DNA of 6,171 bases from Candidatus Sulfotelmatobacter sp. (GTDB taxonomy: Bacteria > Acidobacteriota > Terriglobia > Terriglobales > Acidobacteriaceae): NCBI GenBank assembly GCA_030037575.1, contig JASHRB010000252.1, positions 1 to 6,171 on the forward strand, given 5' to 3'. The first letter of the stretch is position 1. Each line of letters opens with the position of its first letter. The position numbers and the translations under genes are program-made. Below are positions 1-5,310 of the stretch, one piece after another. The notes beneath the pieces were generated by a model, which saw nothing but the letters and a program-made list of their open reading frames with translations, made no database searches and was not told the origin of the DNA.

Positions 1-22
1 AAACATTCCGGCGGGTTTCGCT

Positions 23-96
23 TCAGAACACCTTTCGTGAATCCAACAAGATTGTGACCGGGCCTTCATTGACTAAATCGACTTTCATCATTGCCT
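23..96 (-). pseudogene. dtd: Detached C-terminal end of dtd in the shifted frame
   Basis: Reading the minus strand from about 96 in the frame offset by one base gives [19 protein letters not shown] followed by RKVF and a TGA stop at 25-23. This is the conserved Dtd C-terminus. The Gly-Pro pair falls at residues 137-138 of the restored protein, the position of the Gly-cisPro motif that family structures show rejecting L-amino acids. The segment has no start or ribosome-binding site of its own, so it is the continuation of the gene beginning at 471 and not a separate gene. Conservation across the break suggests the lesion is very recent or an artefact. Positions 1-22 beyond it show nothing recognisable. 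Confidence 0.85.
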
Positions 97-471
97 GAAG
101 CGGCCGATTTCGCAGCGTAAACCCGAAGCGCGGACACGCACCACAAAGAAGTCATAAAGCTGCCGGGCTTTCTCAGGAGGGGCAGCGGCATCGAATGACG
201 GGCGTTTTCCGCGGCGCACGTCTCCGTACAACGTGAATTGAGAAACCGCAAGTATGCTCGCGCCGACCTCTGAAGCGCTGCAGTTCATCTTGCCTTGCTC
301 ATCCTCGAACACACGCAGCCCGGCAATTTTTCCCGCGAGATAGATAGCGTCGGCTTCGGTATCGTCCTGGCCAACTCCCAGAAAAACCAGAAGTCCCAGG
401 CCGACCTCGCCTATGATTTCTCCGTCAACTGTAACCTGGGCGCGGCTTACGCGCTGCACCACGGCACGCAT
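88..471 (-). CDS. dtd: D-aminoacyl-tRNA deacylase, frameshifted (main N-terminal part)
   Basis: Dtd hydrolyses D-amino acids (and glycine) mischarged on tRNA, a cytoplasmic proofreading step. The start at 471 ([13 protein letters not shown]) matches the family's usual N-terminus; an in-frame ATG at 534 would add 21 residues without family character. The active-site motif SQFT is at residues 77-80 and RGKRPSF at 87-93. This frame reads GRFRQ and stops at 88 after 127 residues, whereas family members run to about 145-150. The missing end is intact in the next frame (23-96), so one base appears to be lost near position 96. Joined, the protein would have 149 residues. The gene is divergent from acpP. 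Identity is near certain; whether the break is biological or a sequencing/assembly error cannot be told from one sequence. Confidence 0.93.
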   Translation of the reverse strand: MRAVVQRVSRAQVTVDGEIIGEVGLGLLVFLGVGQDDTEADAIYLAGKIAGLRVFEDEQGKMNCSASEVGASILAVSQFTLYGDVRRGKRPSFDAAAPPEKARQLYDFFVVRVRASGLRCEIGRFRQ

Positions 472-509
472 GGTTTGACCGTATCGGATGACCCGTTTAG
501 GATGCTGAA

Positions 510-518
510 GGTATACCA
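510..518 (-). promoter_or_regulatory. Possible extended -10 promoter for dtd
   Basis: On the minus strand the sequence TGGTATACC resembles an extended -10 element (TG-N-TATAAT), 39 bases upstream of the dtd ATG at 471. No good -35 hexamer lies 16-18 bases further upstream, so the call rests on the extended -10 alone and is weak. The dtd start has only a poor Shine-Dalgarno match. Confidence 0.22.
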
Positions 519-521
519 CAG

Positions 522-546
522 GCGCCAACTTCATAAAGTTGGGCGC
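522..546 (+). terminator. Terminator-like hairpin between divergent dtd and acpP
   Basis: The arms GCGCCAACTT (522-531) and AAGTTGGGCGC (536-546) pair over 10 bp with one bulged G (543) and a CATA loop (532-535). On the plus strand the stem is followed by TTCCTTT, a modest U-rich tail. It sits just before the putative acpP promoter, where it could block plus-strand read-through into acpP. No plus-strand gene ends upstream of it, so a role in the dtd leader or as a DNA-binding site is also possible. Confidence 0.4.
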
Positions 547-550
547 TTCC

Positions 551-579
551 TTTACAGTCCTTTAGGGGATCGTTACACT
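551..579 (+). promoter_or_regulatory. Putative sigma-70-type promoter of acpP-fabF
   Basis: TTTACA at 551-556 (five of six bases of TTGACA) is followed, after exactly 17 bases, by TACACT at 574-579 (four of six bases of TATAAT). Transcription would start near 586, giving a leader of about 164 bases before the acpP ATG. I found no comparable pair nearer the gene. Promoter prediction by eye remains uncertain. Confidence 0.45.
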
Positions 580-595
580 ACACGTTCGCCTCTTT

Positions 596-658
596 CCGCA
601 GCCCACAGGAACGAAACCAAGAGCGGTGCGGGCGCTTGGCAAATGACGAAGGCTGCGG
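596..658 (+). promoter_or_regulatory. Nested inverted repeat, candidate structured leader of acpP
   Basis: CCGCAGCC (596-603) and GGCTGCGG (651-658) are perfect 8-bp complements. Between them CCAAG (617-621) pairs with CTTGG (635-639), with a possible further GC/GC pair after an A-G mismatch. The result is a two-helix stem with a large internal loop (604-616 and 640-650) and an 11-15 base terminal loop. If transcription starts near 586, the fold would form at the 5' end of the acpP mRNA, about 90 bases before the ribosome-binding site. There is no U-tract after it, so it is not an obvious terminator. It matches no riboswitch class that I recognise. It could be a regulatory leader, an mRNA stabiliser, or chance in GC-rich DNA. 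Confidence 0.35.
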
Positions 659-749
659 TCGAATTTTCGGGGCGGGGGCAGTCAGGTTCACATCGGGCGA
701 TTGCATCCCGGGCAACAGATTTCAAATCAAAAGTTAAGCGAGGAGAGAC

Positions 750-995
750 ATGGCAGCCGTTGACGAGAAGGTAAAGCAAATCATTGTCGAGCAGTTGGGT
801 GTGGACGAGGGTGAAGTCACTTCCAGTGCCTCATTCGTAGACGACCTGGGCGCCGACTCTCTCGACACCGTAGAACTGGTGATGGCGTTCGAGGAAGGAT
901 TCGACATCGAAATTCCCGACGAAGATGCCGAGAAAATCCGCACCGTTCAGGACGCCATCGACTATATCGCGAAACATTCGAAAGGCGGCAAGTAG
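750..995 (+). CDS. acpP: Acyl carrier protein
   Basis: This is the small acidic cytoplasmic carrier that holds growing fatty acyl chains as thioesters on a phosphopantetheine arm during type II fatty acid synthesis. It has 81 residues, normal for AcpP (about 78-82). The signature [14 protein letters not shown] is at residues 32-45, and Ser37 is the attachment site for 4'-phosphopantetheine. [10 protein letters not shown] (54-63) is the usual helix III region. The ATG has a strong Shine-Dalgarno (AGGAG, 741-745) 4 bases upstream. One oddity is EEG at 48-50, where E. coli and many relatives have EEE, on the partner-recognition helix. The gene is followed after 1 base by fabF, a very common pairing. 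It is probably transcribed from the promoter at 551-579. Confidence 0.97.
   Translation: MAAVDEKVKQIIVEQLGVDEGEVTSSASFVDDLGADSLDTVELVMAFEEGFDIEIPDEDAEKIRTVQDAIDYIAKHSKGGK
981..988 (+). promoter_or_regulatory. Ribosome-binding site that fixes the TTG start of fabF
   Basis: AAAGGCGG lies inside the last codons of acpP, 8 bases before the TTG at 997. It supports that TTG as the fabF start over the in-frame ATG at 925, which would add 24 non-homologous residues overlapping acpP. Confidence 0.6.
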
Positions 996-996
996 T

Positions 997-2235
997 TTGG
1001 GACGCAGGGTCGTAGTTACGGGCATCGGCCTGATCTGCGGCGTGGGAAACACGACCGAGGAGGTTTGGCAGGCCCTGCTTGCGGGCAACAGCGGCGTGGC
1101 GCGCATCAGCCAATTCGATGCCGCCGATTTCGCCTGCCAGATCGCCGCCGAGGTCAAGAACTTTGACCCGCTGAACTTCATCGAAAAAAAAGAAATCAAG
1201 AAGATGGCCCGCTTCATTCATCTGGCGATCGCCGCCTCGGATGAAGCCATGAGGATGTCGGGCCTGAAGATCACGCCCCAGAATGCTGAGCGCGTGGGCG
1301 TCGACATCGGCTCCGGCATCGGTGGGTTCGACATCATTGAACGCGAACACAGCGCTTTGATTGAAGGCGGGCCTCGCCGGATTTCTCCCTTCTTCATCCC
1401 TTCGGCAATCGTAAATCTGGCCGCCGGCCAGGTCTCCATGCGCTACGGCGCCAAAGGCCCGAACGAAGCCACGGCGACTGCCTGCACGACCAGCGCCCAT
1501 TCCATCGGAGATTCCTTCCGCATCATTCAACACAATGACGCCGACATGATGATCGCCGGCGGCTCGGAAGCGGCCATCACTCCCATGGGCGTCGGGGGCT
1601 TTGCCGCCATGCGCGCGCTCTCCACGCGTAACGACGATCCGCCCGCCGCCAGCCGTCCCTGGGACAAGGATCGCGACGGTTTTGTGATCGGGGAAGGCGC
1701 GGGAATATTGATCCTGGAAGAACTGGAACACGCGGGAAAACGGGGTGCGCCCATCATTGCCGAAATCGTCGGCTACGGAATGTCGGCCGACGCTTACCAC
1801 ATTACCCAACCCGCCCCCGAACATGAAGGCGGATTCCGCGTAATGCGCAACGCCGCCAAGGATGCCGGAGTGAGTCCGGATGCCATCGATTACGTCAACG
1901 CGCACGGCACTTCCACGCCCATCGGCGATACGCTGGAAGCCCACGCCATCCGCAACTTCTTTGGCAATCGTAAGCTTGCCGTGAGCTCGACGAAGTCGAT
2001 GACCGGCCATCTTCTGGGCGGCGCCGGCGGCCTTGAAGCCGGCGTTACGGTGCTGGCGCTTCGCGATCAGATCGTGCCGCCGACCATCAACCTGGTCAAC
2101 CAGGATCCTGAAACCTGCGGCATGGATTTTGTTCCCAATCACGCGCGCCGAGCCAGCTTGGAATATGCCATGTCGAATTCTTTCGGCTTCGGCGGGACAA
2201 ACGGCGCGCTTCTGTTTCGGCGCTGGTCCGAATAA
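997..2235 (+). CDS. fabF: Beta-ketoacyl-ACP synthase II
   Basis: FabF condenses malonyl-ACP with acyl-ACP, the chain-elongating step of type II fatty acid synthesis; in E. coli it also adjusts the saturated/unsaturated balance with temperature. Starting at TTG 997 the product has 412 residues, as expected for FabF, and begins with the family N-terminus (RRVVVTGIG). The catalytic triad is in place: Cys163 in TACTTS, His303 in NAHGTSTP and His338 in GHLLGGAGG, with the conserved Lys333 in the STKSMTGH segment. The C-terminal glycine-rich NSFGFGGTN loop is present. The gene begins 1 base after the acpP stop, so translation is probably coupled. A run of eight A residues at 1184-1191 (Glu-Lys-Lys) is conspicuous in GC-rich DNA, but the frame is intact. 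The protein is cytoplasmic. Confidence 0.97.
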   Translation: MGRRVVVTGIGLICGVGNTTEEVWQALLAGNSGVARISQFDAADFACQIAAEVKNFDPLNFIEKKEIKKMARFIHLAIAASDEAMRMSGLKITPQNAERVGVDIGSGIGGFDIIEREHSALIEGGPRRISPFFIPSAIVNLAAGQVSMRYGAKGPNEATATACTTSAHSIGDSFRIIQHNDADMMIAGGSEAAITPMGVGGFAAMRALSTRNDDPPAASRPWDKDRDGFVIGEGAGILILEELEHAGKRGAPIIAEIVGYGMSADAYHITQPAPEHEGGFRVMRNAAKDAGVSPDAIDYVNAHGTSTPIGDTLEAHAIRNFFGNRKLAVSSTKSMTGHLLGGAGGLEAGVTVLALRDQIVPPTINLVNQDPETCGMDFVPNHARRASLEYAMSNSFGFGGTNGALLFRRWSE

Positions 2236-2289
2236 CGCCTCTCCGTGTCTCTGGGCGCTTTTCTCTGCTCCCAACCCTCTCCGACTTTG

Positions 2290-2307
2290 GTGCTACGCCC
2301 ATAGCAC
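2290..2307 (+). terminator. Hairpin after fabF, possible weak terminator
   Basis: GTGCTA (2290-2295) pairs with TAGCAC (2302-2307) around a 6-base loop, 55 bases after the fabF stop. An outer CCAAC/GTTGG pairing (2271-2275 with 2316-2320) could enclose it. Only GTTTAGG follows, so the U-tract is poor. It is the best candidate for the end of the acpP-fabF transcript in the 146-base gap before the kinase gene. Confidence 0.35.
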
Positions 2308-2345
2308 GTTTAGGTGTTGGCGAGGGGCATTACCTTTGATTACTC

Positions 2346-2375
2346 TTGACACCTTGCGGCTCCCCCAAAAGTAAA
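2346..2375 (+). promoter_or_regulatory. Possible promoter of the histidine kinase gene
   Basis: A perfect TTGACA (2346-2351) is followed after 18 bases by AGTAAA (2370-2375), a poor -10 with three matches. A start near 2381 would leave almost no leader before the ATG at 2382. The -35 match is good and the rest is weak. Confidence 0.28.
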
Positions 2376-2381
2376 CGAGAG

Positions 2382-4424
2382 ATGGGCGGCGGCGAAAAAA
2401 TTCCGACATTTCTGACCGTAGGCGTCCTGGTCATCCTTTTCGTCTGTCTCAAGCGTCAGGCGCGAAGTGCTCGCCTTACTCTCTGGACCGTGGCCTGGGC
2501 GCTGGTCTTCACGCACTTTCTCGCGCAATTGCTGGCGCCGGACCGCGGGCCGGTCAACTCCTTCCTGCTGGCCGTCGACTCCGGATCGCTGCAGGCGGCG
2601 GCCGTCGGTTTTCTGGTCTCAGCCTGTTCGGTCGTCGAAGATTACGCCAAGCGAACCCTCCTGCTGATCGCGCTGGCCGGGCCCTCGGTGGCATACATGG
2701 CCTGTGACTCCTACAACCTGCAATGGCGCTGGCCGCACGTTTTGTGCCTGGCGGCCTGTTTCGGCGGCGTAGTCTGTTTGCTGTTGCGCCAAAATATCCG
2801 ACGTTCGGGCCCGCTGGCGGCTACCACCCTGCTGTGCTCACTGGCCGGGACGTGGGCCATTCGCGCGGCTTTTCACGGTTCGTTCGAGCAAGGCGAGGTT
2901 GCGCTGCTTAGCCTCTGCCTGGGACTGGCCGGCCTGTTCATTTGCCGCAGCTCCCAGCGCGCCTCGCCGGCCATGCTGACCATGGCTGGCGGATTCTTGT
3001 GCTGGGCCGCCGTGTTTCCCATCAATTTGCTGATCGACCGCGTGGCGCCCAACCTCGTGATTCCTGGCGAACTCTGGAACACCCCCAAGTTTTTCGTCGC
3101 TCTCGGGATGATCCTGGCCGTGGTCGAAGACAAATCGGACTCGATCGCCGGCATGGAACGCAAGGCGCGAGCGCTCAACCGCCAGCTGGAGAGCTTCTCG
3201 GCCATCACTTCCCGCCTGCTCGGGGGTGGCAAACTCGATGCGATCTGCCCGGCCATCGCTTCCGCCATCACCGAAGTCAGCAACTTTAAGGCGGTGGTGG
3301 TCCAACTCGAAGATGCGGAGCGGCGGTTACAGCTGGCGGGCTCAAGCGGAGTATCGACGGCAAGCCTCGAGAGGCTGCGGGAGCAGGCGCACAATGGGCA
3401 GTTCGACCGCATCAAGACTTTGTGCTCGCCGGCGCGGCGGGTAGGGAAAAACTCCTATCTGATGCCCGCAGAAGAGTCGATCGTGCTTGAGCCGGGGGAA
3501 AATCGGGGGTGGCGCGGTGAGGCAATTTTTGAGGCACATCAGCAATTGTTAATCCCGCTGTGTTCGGCCGGAGGAGCGTATTTGGGGTGCATTCGATTAA
3601 TCGCGCCCCGCCGGGCCAGCGCAATCGACATGCTGGAACTGTCGCGCATCGAAATGCTTGCGGCCGACCTAGCCATGGCGGCCGAGCGGAAGGCCCTGCA
3701 GACGCAATTGGTCTGGTCGGAAAAACTGGCCGCGCTCGGGCAGTTGCTGGCGGGCGTGGCCCATGAGTTGAGCAATCCTCTGACCGTGATCATGGGATAT
3801 GGCGAATTGATGAGCGACACGGTTGTGGCGCCCAACCTGCGCGATTCCCTCGCCAAGCTGGTCGGCGAAGCCCGGCGCATGAAGCGGATCATCGATAACT
3901 TGCTGCGATTTTCGCGGCGGAGCGGGCGCGATGGACGCGCGGTGCGGCTTTCGCCGGTTCTGCAGGAGGTGCTGGCCCTGCGCGAGTATTACAATCGAAC
4001 CCGCAACGTTGGGGTTGAACTGGAGATCGCCGCAGACTTGCCGCACCTGGCGGTCAACGAAGATGAGCTCAAGCAGATTCTCCTGAACCTGCTGAACAAC
4101 GCGAGCGACGCTCTGGAAGAAACATCGGGCGCCCGGCGGATCATCGTCCGCGCTTACGCCAGTGGTTCGCGGGCGGTGATGGAGGTGGAAGATAGCGGTC
4201 CGGGATTCAGCAACCTCAACCGCGCGCTGGATCCGTTTTACACCACCAAACCGGCGGGCAAAGGCACCGGGCTGGGCTTGAGCGTCTGTTACGGCATCGC
4301 CAAAGAACGCGGCGGCGAGCTCAGAATCCAGAACCTCGAGCCGCAGGGCGCACGCGTAACCATCGAACTGCCAATCGCCGATGCCATGGCGCAAACCCTG
4401 GTGAGCGCCGCGGCGCATGCCTAG
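2382..4424 (+). CDS. Membrane-bound sensor histidine kinase with GAF-like domain
   Basis: This is a predicted inner-membrane sensor kinase of 680 residues. Residues 8-249 hold about nine hydrophobic segments (around 8-25, 31-52, 62-83, 92-108, 118-136, 144-162, 172-189, 197-218, 235-249). A short linker leads to a GAF-like region (about 270-430). The HisKA domain has H-box VAHELSNPL with the phospho-acceptor His461. The ATPase domain has the N-box (LLNNASDAL, Asn573), G1 (EDSGPGF, 603-609), F-box (DPFYTTKP, 617-624) and G2 (GKGTGLGLS, 626-634), so it should be an active kinase. It has no receiver domain, and no intact response regulator is adjacent. ATG 2382 is chosen because it directly precedes the hydrophobic region; an in-frame TTG at 2346 would add 12 residues. 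Neither start has a well-placed ribosome-binding site. The stimulus is unknown. Confidence 0.9.
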   Translation: MGGGEKIPTFLTVGVLVILFVCLKRQARSARLTLWTVAWALVFTHFLAQLLAPDRGPVNSFLLAVDSGSLQAAAVGFLVSACSVVEDYAKRTLLLIALAGPSVAYMACDSYNLQWRWPHVLCLAACFGGVVCLLLRQNIRRSGPLAATTLLCSLAGTWAIRAAFHGSFEQGEVALLSLCLGLAGLFICRSSQRASPAMLTMAGGFLCWAAVFPINLLIDRVAPNLVIPGELWNTPKFFVALGMILAVVEDKSDSIAGMERKARALNRQLESFSAITSRLLGGGKLDAICPAIASAITEVSNFKAVVVQLEDAERRLQLAGSSGVSTASLERLREQAHNGQFDRIKTLCSPARRVGKNSYLMPAEESIVLEPGENRGWRGEAIFEAHQQLLIPLCSAGGAYLGCIRLIAPRRASAIDMLELSRIEMLAADLAMAAERKALQTQLVWSEKLAALGQLLAGVAHELSNPLTVIMGYGELMSDTVVAPNLRDSLAKLVGEARRMKRIIDNLLRFSRRSGRDGRAVRLSPVLQEVLALREYYNRTRNVGVELEIAADLPHLAVNEDELKQILLNLLNNASDALEETSGARRIIVRAYASGSRAVMEVEDSGPGFSNLNRALDPFYTTKPAGKGTGLGLSVCYGIAKERGGELRIQNLEPQGARVTIELPIADAMAQTLVSAAAHA

Positions 4425-4509
4425 CGACCCGGCTGGCCATCTCGCCTGCAGCCACCAGTCCACTTGCGGTCATGATACTTTTGTACCTTCGGCTTTGTCC
4501 CTTAGGGTC

Positions 4510-4538
4510 TTTCCATTCGGGTGCCGTAGGGCCACAAT
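4510..4538 (+). promoter_or_regulatory. Possible promoter of the PilZ-protein gene
   Basis: TTTCCA (4510-4515; four matches to TTGACA) and CACAAT (4533-4538; four matches to TATAAT) are 17 bases apart. The predicted start near 4545 would leave a leader of about 25 bases before ATG 4570. The 145-base gap after the kinase otherwise shows no clear terminator. Confidence 0.3.
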
Positions 4539-4569
4539 AAACTTTCGTATTTGGCATCGGCCCCAACCC

Positions 4570-5274
4570 ATGGAAAAAGCCTTCGCTACTGTTCTGGCGC
4601 GAACCCCGTCCAAGAAGGCGACAGCTCGCGTTGCCCTGGTCGACCTGAAAGAGTCTTCCCGCTTTTTGTTGAGCGAGTGCTTCCGGCAGTTTGGCATCGA
4701 AACCGTGGTCACCTCGGCGGGATCGGCCGAGCGCTTGCGGCAGGAAAAATTCGAAGCCTGCGTCATCAACCTTCGCCCGGGCGCGGAAAAAGTGATGGAG
4801 GCAGCGCGCACCTCGCCCTCGAACAGCCGGCTGGTGCTCTACGGCCTGGGGGGCAGCGCGCAGGATACCCTTCGCTATTCGAAATACGGCATCAATGCCA
4901 TGTTTCATGAGCCCCTGGAGCGGCCGGCAGCGATGAAACTGGTGCGCGCCACGCACATGCTGGTGCTGCACGAATTCCGCCGCTACGCGCGCATCCCGAT
5001 CATGACCGAGGTCACCGTGGTCAGCGCCGACGGCCACCGGCTCAACGCATCCAGCCTAGAAGTCAGCTCGGGCGGCATGTCCTTGAAGACATCGGAGGAT
5101 ATGCCCAGCGAAAGCAACGTCGAAATTTCGTTCTCCCTGCTCACCCTGCCGCGGGTAGCGGTTCGTTCCGTGGTCACTTGGCGTAAGGCCAAGTCGTTTG
5201 GCGTACGCTTCGATCACGGCGATGACCGGCGGCGCAAAATCAAAGAGTGGATCGACGGCTACCTGGAAAGCTAG
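4570..5274 (+). CDS. Degenerate receiver-like domain fused to a PilZ domain
   Basis: A 234-residue soluble protein, probably a signalling effector. Residues 19-130 look like a response-regulator receiver fold: a hydrophobic strand ending in Asp25, then alternating strands and helices. The phospho-acceptor position at the end of the third strand (FEACVIN) is Asn67, and the usual Lys-Pro after strand five is Glu114-Pro115. Phosphorylation is therefore unlikely. Residues 135-234 look like a PilZ domain, which in other proteins binds cyclic di-GMP. RxxxR is present as Arg137-Arg141, the (D/N)xSxxG motif reads EVSSGG (164-169) with Glu for Asp/Asn, and the domain ends with the typical WRK...FGVRF (204-214). 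ATG 4570 is chosen because the open frame upstream to 4417 lacks domain character, but no ribosome-binding site precedes it. Process controlled is unknown. It follows the kinase gene by 145 bases. Confidence 0.85.
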   Translation: MEKAFATVLARTPSKKATARVALVDLKESSRFLLSECFRQFGIETVVTSAGSAERLRQEKFEACVINLRPGAEKVMEAARTSPSNSRLVLYGLGGSAQDTLRYSKYGINAMFHEPLERPAAMKLVRATHMLVLHEFRRYARIPIMTEVTVVSADGHRLNASSLEVSSGGMSLKTSEDMPSESNVEISFSLLTLPRVAVRSVVTWRKAKSFGVRFDHGDDRRRKIKEWIDGYLES

Positions 5275-5301
5275 CCGAGCCTTCCCCCGCCCCCTTGCCC
5301 T

Positions 5302-5307
5302 TACAAT
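5302..5307 (+). promoter_or_regulatory. Possible -10 element just before the acyltransferase gene
   Basis: TACAAT matches five of six bases of the -10 consensus and would start transcription near the GTG start codons at 5311/5314, implying a leaderless message. No -35 is visible in the C-rich stretch upstream (5281-5300). Cotranscription with the PilZ gene, whose stop is 36 bases away, is an equally good explanation. Confidence 0.2.
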
Positions 5308-5310
5308 AAG

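Noticed and set aside
701..729. TTGCAT at 701-706 as the acpP -35 element
   Set aside because: No acceptable -10 lies 16-18 bases downstream; the pair at 551-579 is much better.
295..774. Plus-strand open frame across dtd and the divergent gap
   Set aside because: Antisense to dtd and running into acpP; residues are low in family character and no ribosome-binding site is seen.
925..996. Upstream ATG at 925 as the fabF start
   Set aside because: The extra 24 residues overlap acpP in another frame, have no family similarity and lack a Shine-Dalgarno; TTG 997 gives the correct family length and N-terminus.
817..2274. Long minus-strand open frame opposite acpP-fabF
   Set aside because: It is antisense to two certain genes, its composition is that of a GC-rich shadow frame, and no domain is recognisable.
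4431..4453. GGCTG/CAGCC hairpin after the kinase gene as a terminator
   Set aside because: Only five base pairs with a 13-base loop and no U-tract.
3669..4463. Minus-strand open frame opposite the kinase core
   Set aside because: Shadow of the HisKA/HATPase coding sequence; no motif of its own.
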